Source of the DNA: Clostridiaceae bacterium
Lineage (GTDB): Bacteria > Bacillota > Clostridia > Lachnospirales > Lachnospiraceae
NCBI GenBank assembly: GCA_910575795.1
Contig: CAJTGE010000025.1
Location: 21,714-85,713, forward strand
Direction of reading: 5' to 3'
DNA: 64,000 nt
Shown: positions 28,212-37,808 of the stretch, piece after piece
Position numbering within the stretch: position 1 is the stretch's first letter
Layout of the letters: the number at the start of each line of letters is the position of its first letter
The notes under the pieces: model-generated
Databases searched by the model: none
Seen by the model: only the letters and a program-made list of their open reading frames with translations
What the model was told of the DNA's origin: nothing
Translations under genes and position numbers: made by a program

Positions 28212-29531
28212 CTATATTTCCGACAGAATAAAAATATCGTATATCGCCTTAATCGCAGGCTCAAAATCATCATTTTTTACACCGATAATAATATTCAGCT
28301 CGCTGGATCCCTGATCAATCATTTTCACATTGATCCTCGCATGCGCGAGAGCAGAGAAGATCCGTCCCGCGGTGCCGCGCGCCGATTTCATGCCGCGCCC
28401 CACAACCGCGATGAGGGCCAGATCCGACTCGAGATCCAGAAAATCAGGCTGTACGGCGCGGTGGATCCCGGCGATTACGGACTGTTCGTATTCTTCAAAT
28501 TCCGACTGATGAACAAAGATGGTCATGGTATCAATACCGGAGGGCATGTGCTCAAAGGAAATGCCATAGCGCTCAAACACATCAAGCACCTTTCTGCCGA
28601 ACCCGATTTCACTGTTCATCATCGCCTTTTCGATATTAATAGAGCAGAACCCTTTTTTCCCTGCAATGCCGGTGATTACGTATTTGGGCTTGCGGCAGGT
28701 GCTTTCCACGATCAGGGTGCCGGGATCGTCGGGCTTATTGGTATTGCGGATATTGATTGGGATTCCCTCCTTGCGGACCGGGAAAATGGCGTCCTCATGG
28801 AGTACGCTGGCCCCCATGTATGCCAGCTCCCGAAGCTCCCGGTAGGTGATCGTCTCGATCGGAACAGGATTTTCCACCAGGTGCGGATCTGTTACCAGGA
28901 AACCGGATACATCGGTCCAGTTTTCATACAGATCCGCGTGAATGGCCCTGGATACAATCGAGCCGGTGACATCGGATCCGCCGCGTGAAAAGGTTTTGAT
29001 GGAGCCGTCCGGCTTCGATCCGTAAAAACCGGGGATAACAGCGCGCTCTAAGTGTTCCAGGCGCTGCGCCAGCTCCCGGTTGGTCTTGTCAGCCAGAAAC
29101 GCGCCGTTTTCGTCAAAAAAGATCACCTCAGCGGCATCCACAAATTCAAAACCCAGGTAATGGGACATAATAAGGCTGTTTAAATATTCCCCGCGGGAAG
29201 CGGCATAATCGCGCCCCGCTTTGGCGATAAAATTTTCCTCAATGGTCTTGAATTCAAAATCCAGGTTTAAATTTAAATCAAGCCCGTCGATGATTTGCTC
29301 AAAGCGCTCCTTGATTTTGGAGAGAAGCTTGCCGTAGCCTGCCCCTGTGGAAGCTGCGTCATAGCAGGCGTAGAGCATATCCGTCACCTTTTCGTCCGTT
29401 TTGCTGCGCTTGCCCGGAGCGGACGGCACAACATAGCGCCTTGCTTTATCGGCCCGGATGATCTCCCCGGCCTTTTTAAACTGCTTCGCGCTGGCAAGAG
29501 AGCTGCCGCCGAATTTTACCACTTTCTTCAT
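28212..29531 (-). CDS. lysC: Aspartate kinase
   Basis: Aspartokinase (439 residues), which phosphorylates aspartate at the head of lysine, threonine, methionine and diaminopimelate synthesis. The N-terminal VVKFGGSSLASAKQF and the FSRGGSDVTGSI motif (about 186-197) are diagnostic. Two ACT regulatory units occupy about residues 300-439 (for example GFCSINIEKAMMNSEIGFGRKV), so feedback inhibition is likely. The ATG at 29531 follows GGAGGAACT; the frame extends further upstream without a ribosome site. No lysine riboswitch is seen upstream. Confidence 0.95.
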   Translation of the reverse strand: MKKVVKFGGSSLASAKQFKKAGEIIRADKARRYVVPSAPGKRSKTDEKVTDMLYACYDAASTGAGYGKLLSKIKERFEQIIDGLDLNLNLDFEFKTIEENFIAKAGRDYAASRGEYLNSLIMSHYLGFEFVDAAEVIFFDENGAFLADKTNRELAQRLEHLERAVIPGFYGSKPDGSIKTFSRGGSDVTGSIVSRAIHADLYENWTDVSGFLVTDPHLVENPVPIETITYRELRELAYMGASVLHEDAIFPVRKEGIPINIRNTNKPDDPGTLIVESTCRKPKYVITGIAGKKGFCSINIEKAMMNSEIGFGRKVLDVFERYGISFEHMPSGIDTMTIFVHQSEFEEYEQSVIAGIHRAVQPDFLDLESDLALIAVVGRGMKSARGTAGRIFSALAHARINVKMIDQGSSELNIIIGVKNDDFEPAIKAIYDIFILSEI

Positions 29532-29613
29532 AGTTCCTCCCTTTTTGTTCAATATACTCTTGGAATTTCTCCGCAAGTACATTCCGGTCTTCCCGTTCAG
29601 TGAAGTATGTGTG

Positions 29614-30375
29614 TCAGTGAAGTACGCGTATTTTTGGAAAATACTGGATCAGAACCTTTGCAACCAGTTTTTCGCGTTTAACAAAATGATTTCTCCATCT
29701 TCTGGAATCATTGGAGTGGTTCCGGTTATCGCCCATCATAAAATAGCAGTCCTCCGGAACCTCAAAATGCTGGGGCGGTTCGGGCTCCATGGGCTCGCGC
29801 AGATACGGCTCGGAAATGGGAACGTCAGAGCCGTTTAAGTATACCTGGCCGTCCACAATATCAACCGTATCGCCGGGCATACCGATAATGCGCTTCACAT
29901 AATAGGTTTTAATTCCCAGCGCTTCATCGTCCGGATAGATGAAAATTGCAATATCGCCGCGCTCCGGATCGCCGAAGCGGTAGCTTAAGCGCGAACCTAT
30001 CACACGGTCGCCGGGCATGATCGTCGTTTCCATGGAGCCGGTGGGCACCTGGCTGTTAGCGATAATAAAATGATTGATAAACAGGGCGATCAGCGCGGCG
30101 GTGACAAATACCTGAACCCAGCTAATCAGCTCTTTTTTCAGGTTAAAGGGTTCTTTGTCCTCCTGGCTGTCCTCACTGCCGGGAACGGGAGAGAGGGCGG
30201 TTTCTTTTGGCGTGCCGGTTTCGGATTCTGCTTCTGCTTCTGCTTCGTCCGGAGTGTCTCCGGGGAGATCCTGATTAATGCCGATAGCGCCAGACTTGAG
30301 CTGTTCAAGCATTTTGTCGAGATCCTCTATGGGAGGATCTTCCGTTTTTGGGTTTTTCTGGTCTTTATATTCCAT
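29614..30375 (-). CDS. lepB: Signal peptidase I
   Basis: Type I signal peptidase (253 residues), which releases exported proteins by cutting their signal peptides. The catalytic Ser114 in NSQVPTGSMETT and Lys161 in YYVKRIIGMPGD are both present, as is the GDNRNHSNDSR box near the end. One membrane helix (about 84-105) precedes the catalytic domain. The cytoplasmic N-terminus of about 80 residues is unusually long and acidic (EAEAEAESETGTPKE). The ATG at 30375 follows AGGAGAAATTT. Confidence 0.94.
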   Translation of the reverse strand: MEYKDQKNPKTEDPPIEDLDKMLEQLKSGAIGINQDLPGDTPDEAEAEAESETGTPKETALSPVPGSEDSQEDKEPFNLKKELISWVQVFVTAALIALFINHFIIANSQVPTGSMETTIMPGDRVIGSRLSYRFGDPERGDIAIFIYPDDEALGIKTYYVKRIIGMPGDTVDIVDGQVYLNGSDVPISEPYLREPMEPEPPQHFEVPEDCYFMMGDNRNHSNDSRRWRNHFVKREKLVAKVLIQYFPKIRVLH

Positions 30376-30546
30376 AAATTTCTCCTGTTTGACGAATGGG
30401 TTTACTTTGCAATATAATAGTGTATATGAGTTTTTTCGATTTATCAAGCTTTTCAAAGAAATTTCATAAAGAATATTGTTACTGTTGCAGAAGTTTTTAT
30501 TTGCGGATTGGGTGGGCGGATGATTTGTATAATCAGGAGAAACGAA

Positions 30547-31632
30547 ATGGAGCAGGGCGAAAGAATTAAAAAATGGGACATGGGAGCTGCAGTTGGAACC
30601 GGCTTTTGGGGCGCGGCTCTGGCGCTTCAGCTTGCGGCAAGGAATATTCCGGGATTTGGCCAGTGGTATGCAGTGTCTGTGTACCCGATTTTGACAGGGA
30701 CGCTGGGAAGGATGGCTGGATGGCTGCCGTTTTCCGTATCAGAAGTCCTTTTATATGTCTTAATGGCCGGATATACGGTATGGGCAATCTATATTCTGTT
30801 GTATGCCATATTGGGCCGGAAAAGAAAGTGGTATTTTAAAACATACATAAAGAATACATATCTGGCCGCGGCGTTTTTATTTTTTCTGTATACAATAGGA
30901 TGCGGCGTTAATTATTACAGGAAGCCGTTTTCAGCTTATCTGGAGTATAAGACGGACGTTTATACAAGGGAGCAGCTTAAAGAGCTGTGCAAATGGCTTA
31001 CAGGGCAGGTAAATGCCTCCTGGACAGAGACCGGGACAAAGACGTCCAGGCAGATGCAGGAAGCCGGCGCAGACGCCATGGAAGGGCTGGGAGAACGGTA
31101 TCCCGCATTAAAAGGGCCCTATCCAAAGCCAAAACCGCTCATTGTGTCCCGTATTTTATCTGTCCAGCAGTTAAGCGGGATATACTCGCCCTTTACCATT
31201 GAGGCCAATTACAATAACGAGATGACCGCATATAATATCCCCCACACCATTTGCCATGAGCTTTCCCATCTGCGCGGATTTATGAGGGAAGAAGAGGCCA
31301 ACTTTATCGGATTTCTGGCATGCGCCGCCTCGGACGATCCGGAATTTTGCTACAGCGGCTACCTGAGCGCCTGGATCTATGCAGGCAACGCGCTGGCAGC
31401 CGAAGACATCGAATTCTATTCCGAATGCTACAGAGCACTGCGGCCGGAGGTACGAGAAGATTTAAAAGAAAATTCACAGTTCTGGAACCGCTTTGAGTCC
31501 AGAGTCTCAGAAGCGGCAGAGGCTATGAATGACCACTATCTGAAAGCCAACAGCCAGCCCGAAGGAGTGAAAAGCTACGGCAGGGTTACAGATCTCCTGC
31601 TTGCCTGGTATGAGAACAGAAAAGGGCCGTAG
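30547..31632 (+). CDS. DUF3810-type membrane metalloprotease-like protein
   Basis: Protein of 361 residues. Three hydrophobic helices lie at about 13-32, 63-88 and 104-122, and the remainder is predicted outside. HELSH at residues 237-241 followed by EEEANF (248-253) gives an HExxH-plus-Glu zinc site like that of DUF3810 proteins. It is probably a membrane-bound peptidase acting on extracytoplasmic substrates, but none is known. The ATG at 30547 follows CAGGAGAAACGA. Confidence 0.8.
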   Translation: MEQGERIKKWDMGAAVGTGFWGAALALQLAARNIPGFGQWYAVSVYPILTGTLGRMAGWLPFSVSEVLLYVLMAGYTVWAIYILLYAILGRKRKWYFKTYIKNTYLAAAFLFFLYTIGCGVNYYRKPFSAYLEYKTDVYTREQLKELCKWLTGQVNASWTETGTKTSRQMQEAGADAMEGLGERYPALKGPYPKPKPLIVSRILSVQQLSGIYSPFTIEANYNNEMTAYNIPHTICHELSHLRGFMREEEANFIGFLACAASDDPEFCYSGYLSAWIYAGNALAAEDIEFYSECYRALRPEVREDLKENSQFWNRFESRVSEAAEAMNDHYLKANSQPEGVKSYGRVTDLLLAWYENRKGP

Positions 31633-31823
31633 AACGCAAACCGTTTATATGCCCGCCGCCCACTTACAGCCGGCCAGTCACGTAGCCCGGGGCGGCCTTT
31701 CCACGATCCCCCAATTATCGCCCCCTCGAAATCTCCCCAAAGCAACCCGGAAAATGATTGTATTATTTGCCGCGGAATGTTAAAATGTAATTAAGAATTG
31801 TATGATAAGAAGGGGGCGTATTT

Positions 31824-34382
31824 ATGGAAAAAACATTATACGATCTGATGGACTGGGCAGGGATTGAGGAAATCGTGTATTCGGAGGCTTCGGATCCCCA
31901 TGCGATGCTGGGATCCCATATGACAAAGGAAGGGATGCTGGTTCAGGCATTCATACCCACAGCCAGGGATATCACGGTAAAGCTGTCATCCACAGGTAAG
32001 CAGTACCAGATGGAAATGGCGGATGAAGCAGGCTTTTTTGCAGCGTTGATTCCGCGCAAGACGCTGACAGATTATACGCTTTTAGTATTTTATGACAACG
32101 GAACCTTGAGTGAAATTCATGATCCATACGCATATGCCCCCCAACTGACAGATTCTGATCTGAAGAAATTTGCAGCGGGGATCCATTACAGTATTTATGA
32201 GAAGATGGGGGCTCATCCCATGCAGATAAAAGGGGTGAGCGGCGTCTATTTCGCCGTTTGGGCGCCATGTGCGATGCGCGTCAGCGTGGTGGGAGATTTT
32301 AACCTTTGGGACGGCAGGCGTCATCAGATGAGGCGTCTGGGAGATTCCGGAGTGTTTGAGATTTTCATTCCGGGCGTAAAGGAAGGCGAGATTTACAAAT
32401 ACGAGATCAAATTCAGGAACGGAGATCCGGCGCTGAAGGCGGATCCATATGCCAGCTATGCGGAGCTTCGGCCAAATACAGCTTCCGTGGTATGGGATCT
32501 GAACCGGTATCAGTGGCAGGATCAGGAGTGGATGGCGGCGCGGGCGAAAAAGGATACCCGGACAGAGCCGATGTCGATCTATGAGGTGCATCTGGGCTCC
32601 TGGAAGAGGAAGCCGATTGAGGTGGACGAGACAGGCGCGGAGGAGCCTGGATCCGAGTTTTATAATTACCGGGAGCTCGCCGTGAGTCTGGCGGAATATG
32701 TGAAGGAGATGGGCTATACCCATATTGAGCTGCTTCCGGTGATGGAGCACCCGCTTGACGCCTCCTGGGGCTATCAGGTGACAGGGTATTATGCGCCGAC
32801 GAGCCGGTTCGGTACGCCGGATGATTTTATGTATTTCATGGATTATATGCATGGACAGGGGATTGGCGTGATTCTGGACTGGGTTCCGGCGCATTTCCCG
32901 CGCGATTCGTGGGGCATGGCGCAGTTTGACGGGACATGCGTGTACGAGCACCAGGATCCGAGACAGGGATCGCATCCTCACTGGGGGACGCTCATCTACA
33001 ATTACGGCCGTCCGGGCGTATCGAATTTCCTCATCGCGAATGCGATGTTCTGGGCGGATCGCTACCATGCGGACGGAATCCGCTTTGACGCGGTCGCTTC
33101 CATGCTGTATCTGGATTACGGAAAGAATCCGGGAGAATGGGTGGCGAATATGTACGGCGGGCATGAGAATTTAGAGGCGGTGGAGTTCCTCAAGCACTTA
33201 AATTCCGTGTTTAAGGGCCGCGGGGACGGCGCGATACTGATCGCAGAGGAATCCACGGCCTGGCCGAAGATCACAGGCAACGTAAAGGATGAGGGCCTGG
33301 GCTTTGATTATAAGTGGAACATGGGCTGGATGAATGATTTCCTGGGTTATATGCGGTATGATCCGTTTTTCCGATGCCATCACTATAATGAACTGACCTT
33401 CAGCATGATCTACTCCTACAGCGAGAACTTTATACTGGTCTTCTCGCATGACGAGGTGGTGCATGGAAAGGGCTCTATGGTAAATAAGATGCCGGGCGGG
33501 CGGCCGGAGGATAAATTTGCCAATCTCCGCGCGGCCTATGGCTTTATGATGGGCCATCCGGGCAAGAAGCTGCTATTCATGGGCCAGGATTTTGGCCAGA
33601 TGGATGAATGGAATGAGAATGCCAGCATTGAATGGGAGCTTCTGCAGTATCCGATCCACAGCCAGATGAAGGAGTATGTAAAGGAATTAAACGCTCTCTA
33701 CAGGCAGCACCCGGCCCTGTACGAAAAGGATTATCATCCCGACGGGTTTGAGTGGATGAACTGCATGGACTATATGAATAATATCGTAGTCTTTGTCCGC
33801 AAGACGGAGAAACCGGAGGAGACGCTTCTGTTTGTCTGCAACTTTGCCCCGGTGCTCCATGAAAAATATATGCTGGGCGTGCCGTTTGCAGGAAAATATA
33901 AAGAGATCTTTAACAGCGATGCAGAACGCTTCGGCGGAAGCGGAACAGGCAATCCGCGCCAGAAGAGCTCAAAAGAGGAGGAGTGCAACGGGAAGGAGAA
34001 TTCCATCACGGTACAGATCCCGCCGCTGGGAATTCTGGTATTTAGCTGCACGCCGGAGAAGGAGCCAAAGAAAAGCGCAAATGCAAAGAGCGCGTCAGCC
34101 GCGGAAAAATCTGCCAGAGGAAAAAGCGCAGCAGCAGGGAAGGCATCTGTGAAGGAGAACGGCGCGGCTGTAGCGGCGCAGGAGGAAGCGGCAGAGAAAA
34201 CGGATATGCCGTCCGGCGAGACGCCTGTGAAAGAAAAAGGTACAATATCTGAGGCGCCATCTGTTAAAGAGGACGACGTCCCGGCCGAAAAAGCATCTGC
34301 AAAGGGCAGCGGCGCAGCGGCGAAGCGCGCCCCGGCAAAGAAGAGTAAAAAAGGGTCAAAATCACGCGGTCAGAAGGCATGA
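31824..34382 (+). CDS. glgB: 1,4-alpha-glucan branching enzyme with Lys/Ala-rich tail
   Basis: Glycogen branching enzyme (852 residues). An N-terminal CBM48-like domain (about 130-225, VYFAVWAPCAMRVSVVGDFN) precedes the GH13 domain. The nucleophile Asp is in GIRFDAVASMLY (about 418), the acid Glu in LIAEESTAWP (about 477) and the transition-state Asp in FSHDEVVHGK (about 546). After the normal end (ILVFSC, about 740) comes an extra tail of some 110 residues. It is Lys/Ala/Ser/Glu-rich and histone-H1-like (EKSARGKSAAAGK, KKSKKGSKSRGQ). No other glycogen genes are adjacent. Confidence 0.93.
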   Translation: MEKTLYDLMDWAGIEEIVYSEASDPHAMLGSHMTKEGMLVQAFIPTARDITVKLSSTGKQYQMEMADEAGFFAALIPRKTLTDYTLLVFYDNGTLSEIHDPYAYAPQLTDSDLKKFAAGIHYSIYEKMGAHPMQIKGVSGVYFAVWAPCAMRVSVVGDFNLWDGRRHQMRRLGDSGVFEIFIPGVKEGEIYKYEIKFRNGDPALKADPYASYAELRPNTASVVWDLNRYQWQDQEWMAARAKKDTRTEPMSIYEVHLGSWKRKPIEVDETGAEEPGSEFYNYRELAVSLAEYVKEMGYTHIELLPVMEHPLDASWGYQVTGYYAPTSRFGTPDDFMYFMDYMHGQGIGVILDWVPAHFPRDSWGMAQFDGTCVYEHQDPRQGSHPHWGTLIYNYGRPGVSNFLIANAMFWADRYHADGIRFDAVASMLYLDYGKNPGEWVANMYGGHENLEAVEFLKHLNSVFKGRGDGAILIAEESTAWPKITGNVKDEGLGFDYKWNMGWMNDFLGYMRYDPFFRCHHYNELTFSMIYSYSENFILVFSHDEVVHGKGSMVNKMPGGRPEDKFANLRAAYGFMMGHPGKKLLFMGQDFGQMDEWNENASIEWELLQYPIHSQMKEYVKELNALYRQHPALYEKDYHPDGFEWMNCMDYMNNIVVFVRKTEKPEETLLFVCNFAPVLHEKYMLGVPFAGKYKEIFNSDAERFGGSGTGNPRQKSSKEEECNGKENSITVQIPPLGILVFSCTPEKEPKKSANAKSASAAEKSARGKSAAAGKASVKENGAAVAAQEEAAEKTDMPSGETPVKEKGTISEAPSVKEDDVPAEKASAKGSGAAAKRAPAKKSKKGSKSRGQKA

Positions 34383-34407
34383 GAGGATATAGGACAGGAC
34401 AGACAGG

Positions 34408-35277
34408 ATGAGTATTTCGGACAGATTGTTGTTACTGGCAGAGCTCCCCTCTGAAACGGTGGACATGGGGGCGTTTACAGCGATGCTTGAGAAGGCGGGG
34501 CCGTGGTTTTTGAACCTTTGCTGGAAGCTTTTGATAGCCCTGGCCGTCTTTTTGATAGGAAAAAAGGCGATTGGCTTTATCAGGCGTTTTGCGGGCCGCT
34601 CTTTTGAGCGGGCCGGCGTGGAGGCGGGGGCTTCAAAGTTTTTAAAATCTCTGATAGAGGTATGTCTATACGGGATTCTGGTTTTCATGATAGCAGGGCA
34701 GCTCGGGCTGAACACAGCCTCGCTGGTCACCATTTTAGGCACGGCCAGCCTGGCCCTCAGCCTGTCCCTGCAGGGAACCCTGCAGAACTTTGCAGGCGGA
34801 GTGCTTCTGCTGCTGGTAAAGCCTTTTAAGGTGGGAGAGTATATCATCTGCCCGGAGGGAGAGGGGACGGTATCCATGATTGGGCTGGTCTATACGACGC
34901 TCCTGACGGCAGACAATAAAAGGATTACGATTCCCAATGGTTCGCTGGCCAATTCCACGGTTACGGATGTGACGGCTATGGAGAAGCGGCGGCTGGATTT
35001 GCTGGTGGGGATCGGGTATCAGGCTGATATAAAGGCGGCGAAGGAAATTTTAGAGCGCAGCTTCAGGGAACATCCTCTGATATGTAAGGAAGAGGATATT
35101 ACGGTATTTGTGGACAGCCTGGGAGACAGCGCGGTGACGCTGGGCGTGCGCGGCTGGACGGCGCCAGGCGATTACTGGAAGGCCAAATGGGATCTGCTGG
35201 AAACGATCAAGCTTTCATTTGATGAGGCTGGAATTGAGATTCCATTCAGCCAGGTAGATGTCCATATCGTTAAATGA
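34408..35277 (+). CDS. Small-conductance mechanosensitive channel, MscS family
   Basis: MscS-type channel (289 residues). Hydrophobic helices occupy about 34-53 and 75-97, and the pore helix TM3 (about 98-135, LVTILGTASLALSLSLQGTLQN) has the expected Gly/Ala spacing. A beta domain follows with FKVGEYI and VYTTLLTADNKRITIPNGSLAN (about 168-190), the family signature. It protects against osmotic down-shock. It lies 26 bp after glgB and 20 bp before the HD gene and probably shares their transcript. Confidence 0.93.
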   Translation: MSISDRLLLLAELPSETVDMGAFTAMLEKAGPWFLNLCWKLLIALAVFLIGKKAIGFIRRFAGRSFERAGVEAGASKFLKSLIEVCLYGILVFMIAGQLGLNTASLVTILGTASLALSLSLQGTLQNFAGGVLLLLVKPFKVGEYIICPEGEGTVSMIGLVYTTLLTADNKRITIPNGSLANSTVTDVTAMEKRRLDLLVGIGYQADIKAAKEILERSFREHPLICKEEDITVFVDSLGDSAVTLGVRGWTAPGDYWKAKWDLLETIKLSFDEAGIEIPFSQVDVHIVK

Positions 35278-35296
35278 CGATGGAAAGGAATACCGG

Positions 35297-35854
35297 ATGA
35301 TAACAAGAGCAGCTAAATTTGCAGAACAGGCGCATAAGGGGATGTTCCGCAAGGGAACTTCGATCCCATACATTACACATCCTCTGGAGACGGCCCTGAT
35401 CACGGCGATGATGACAGATGATGAGGAGCTGATAGCGGCAGCGCTGCTCCATGACACGGTGGAGGACGCCGGCGTTACGTACAGGGAGCTGCAGGAGCAA
35501 TTCGGCGTCAGGGTGGCGAGGCTTGTTGCTGAGGAGAGCGAGGACAAGTCAAAAAGCTGGCTGGAACGAAAGGGATGTACCCTTGCGCATTTAAAGGACG
35601 CGGATCGCGATACAAAGCTTCTGACGCTGGCTGATAAGCTCAGCAACATCCGCAGCATGGCCAGAGATTATATATTGGTCGGAGAAGGGCTTTGGGAGCG
35701 GTTTAATGTCAGGCAGAAGGAGCTGCACGCCTGGTATTATACGTCCATGATTGAGCTTCTGAGAGAGCTTGACGGTATGCCGGAGTATCAGGAGTATGTG
35801 GAGCTGTGCAGGCGGGTGTTTGGCGGAAGTAAGGGAGAGTGCGCAGGTATCTGA
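35297..35854 (+). CDS. HD-domain protein, small (p)ppGpp hydrolase-like
   Basis: Protein of 185 residues consisting of one HD domain of RelA/SpoT hydrolase type. Metal ligands can be seen in YITHPLETA (about 27-35), LLHDTVEDAGVT (about 53-64) and RDTKLLTLADKLSNI (about 102-116). There is no synthetase, TGS or ACT domain, so it resembles the MESH1-type small alarmone hydrolases. Activity on (p)ppGpp is inferred. The ATG at 35297 follows GAAAGGAA. Confidence 0.85.
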   Translation: MITRAAKFAEQAHKGMFRKGTSIPYITHPLETALITAMMTDDEELIAAALLHDTVEDAGVTYRELQEQFGVRVARLVAEESEDKSKSWLERKGCTLAHLKDADRDTKLLTLADKLSNIRSMARDYILVGEGLWERFNVRQKELHAWYYTSMIELLRELDGMPEYQEYVELCRRVFGGSKGECAGI

Positions 35855-35885
35855 GCCGGTAAAGGTGAAGTGGATAAGATAGTTG

Positions 35886-35925
35886 AGGGACGTTTCGCAT
35901 TTTGGGGAGCGTCCCTTAAGCTTGT
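35886..35925 (+). terminator. Hairpin after the glgB-mscS-HD group
   Basis: AGGGACG (35886-35892) pairs with CGTCCCT (35910-35916), followed by TAAGCTTGTTTC. The T-run is imperfect. Confidence 0.55.
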
Positions 35926-36034
35926 TTCTCCGCGCGGCTGCTGCGTGTTCGTATGGCCGTGCGGAGATTGCGCGGATCTGTCTGAAATGTTCCCCTGTTG
36001 ATACGCAATGTCTGAACGGTTACACCGCAAAATC

Positions 36035-36064
36035 TTGACAGCATAGAATAAAATAAGATATACT
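36035..36064 (+). promoter_or_regulatory. Sigma-A promoter of cysE
   Basis: Perfect TTGACA, 18 bp, TATACT, about 60 bp before the cysE start. Confidence 0.7.
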
Positions 36065-36122
36065 TCACCCTTAGAGACATACATCGGAGTGAGGGCTGAC
36101 ATGGAAAGTAGAGGCAGAGAGA

Positions 36123-36782
36123 ATGATTTTTAAAGATATTTGGCTGGATGTGAAGGCTGTGCAGGAGAGGGATCCCGCAGCGCGGAGCGCATTTGAGGTT
36201 TTGCTCTTGTATCAGGGGATCCACGCCCTGATCTGGCACCGGATAGCGCATTGGTTTTATGTGCGCCACATGTTTTTTACAGCGAGGCTGCTTTCGCAGA
36301 TCGCGCGTTTTTTTACGCTGATAGAGATACACCCGGGAGCGGAGCTGGGGCATGGGATCCTCATCGATCACGGCAGCGGCGTGGTGATTGGAGAGACGGC
36401 TGTGGTGGGGGATAACTGTACGATCTATCAGGGCGTAACACTGGGAGGCGTGGGAACGCAGAAGGGAAAGCGCCACCCGACCTTGGGAAATAACGTAACC
36501 GTGGGAGCCGGGGCCAAAATTCTGGGTTCCTTTGAGGTGGGAGACAACTGCTCGATCGCGGCCAACGCGGTTCTTCTGCGTCCTCTGGAGGAAAATATTA
36601 CAGCCGTCGGTATTCCGGCCCGTCCAGTGAAAAAAGACGGGGTTCCGCTTGCAAAACCAAAGGTGATAATCGGCGAGGACAGCAGAAAGCTCCAGGAACA
36701 GGTGGCGGAGCTGAAAGAACAGGTAGAGGCGCTTAAAAAGGAGCTTTCAGAACTAAAGGGCGCGAAAGGCGGAAATGAATGA
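36123..36782 (+). CDS. cysE: Serine O-acetyltransferase
   Basis: CysE (219 residues) makes O-acetylserine, the precursor of cysteine. The left-handed beta-helix hexapeptides run from about 65 to 170 (IHPGAELGHGILIDHGSGVVIGE), with the catalytic-site HGSGVVIGETAVVGDN and GVTLGGVGTQKGKRHP. After the enzyme end, about 30 residues form a Glu/Lys/Leu coiled coil (KLQEQVAELKEQVEALKKEL), longer than usual and perhaps used for oligomer formation. Its stop overlaps the next start (ATGA). Confidence 0.94.
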   Translation: MIFKDIWLDVKAVQERDPAARSAFEVLLLYQGIHALIWHRIAHWFYVRHMFFTARLLSQIARFFTLIEIHPGAELGHGILIDHGSGVVIGETAVVGDNCTIYQGVTLGGVGTQKGKRHPTLGNNVTVGAGAKILGSFEVGDNCSIAANAVLLRPLEENITAVGIPARPVKKDGVPLAKPKVIIGEDSRKLQEQVAELKEQVEALKKELSELKGAKGGNE

Positions 36783-37732
36783 CAGAACAGAAAGAGCGGA
36801 TGGCAGGGCAGCCGGAACGGGCGGCTAAACAGAAGGAGCGAATGGCGGAACAGCCGGAACGGACAGCGGAGCACGGGGGGCGGCAGGAAGCCTCTGCCAG
36901 GGCAGACGGGCGCTGCCGGGAGATTGAACGAAGCATTATAAAGACATTCCGCAAGGAGATCTGGCGTCCTTTTGTCAAAGCGCTGAATGAATATGACCTG
37001 ATTCAGGAAGGCGACCATATTGCGGTCTGCATTTCCGGGGGAAAGGATTCCATGCTGCTGGCTAAATGCATGCAGGAAATCCTGCGTCACGGTAAAATGG
37101 AGTTCGGACTGCATTTCCTGGTGATGGATCCGGGCTACAATCCGGCAAACAGGAGGCAGATCGAGGAAAACGCGGCGCTTTTGGGGATTCCGGTCACGAT
37201 CTTTGAATCCGATATCTTTAACGCTGTGGCGGATGTGGATCAGTCCCCCTGCTACCTCTGTGCGAGAATGCGGCGCGGGTACCTGTATGCGAACGCCCGC
37301 AGGCTGGGCTGCAATAAAATTGCGCTCGGCCATCATTTTGACGATGTGATCGAGACGATTCTCATGAGCATGCTCTACGGCGCTCAGGTGAATACCATGA
37401 TGCCCAAGCTGCGCAGCACGAATTTCGAGGGTATGGAGCTGATCCGCCCCCTGTATCTGGTAAAAGAGGCGGATATCCTGGCATGGAAGGAGTATCACAG
37501 CCTTACCTTTCTGCAGTGCGCCTGCCGTTTCACAGAAGCGGCCGAGGCGGCCGGGCTGGCGGGAGAGCATCTCTCCAAAAGACAGGAGATGAAGGAGCTG
37601 ATAAACCGGTTCCGGAGCATCAATTCCCATATAGAGACAAATATTTTTAAGAGCGTGGAAAATGTCAATCTGGACGCCTGTATCGGATATGTGAAAGACG
37701 GCGCCAGGCATCATTTCCTGGAAAATTATTGA
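36779..37732 (+). CDS. TtcA-like PP-loop tRNA thiolase
   Basis: PP-loop ATPase (317 residues) of the TtcA/TilS group, which thiolates cytidine 32 in tRNA. The PP-loop SGGKDS is at residues 86-91. C158 and C161 (PCYLCARM) and a third Cys cluster C247/C249 (LQCACRF) fit an iron-sulfur site as in TtcA. The N-terminal 45 residues are an odd hydrophilic repeat with two KERMA-QPER type units not expected in the family. The true start could be internal, but no other start with a ribosome site is clear. It is coupled to cysE, which would supply cysteine sulfur. Confidence 0.85.
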   Translation: MTEQKERMAGQPERAAKQKERMAEQPERTAEHGGRQEASARADGRCREIERSIIKTFRKEIWRPFVKALNEYDLIQEGDHIAVCISGGKDSMLLAKCMQEILRHGKMEFGLHFLVMDPGYNPANRRQIEENAALLGIPVTIFESDIFNAVADVDQSPCYLCARMRRGYLYANARRLGCNKIALGHHFDDVIETILMSMLYGAQVNTMMPKLRSTNFEGMELIRPLYLVKEADILAWKEYHSLTFLQCACRFTEAAEAAGLAGEHLSKRQEMKELINRFRSINSHIETNIFKSVENVNLDACIGYVKDGARHHFLENY

Positions 37733-37808
37733 GGCGCGAATATTGTCCCGTTTGCAAGCATAAATTTCCATAAAGGAATTTTTGTGGAAAGGGCAGGTGT
37801 AAACGGTT

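Noticed and set aside
29532..29613. Lysine riboswitch before the aspartokinase gene
   Set aside because: Only about 80 bp separate it from lepB, and no L-box pattern is seen.
36065..36122. T-box or other riboswitch before cysE
   Set aside because: The leader between promoter and start codon is only about 50 nt, too short, with no T-box sequence.
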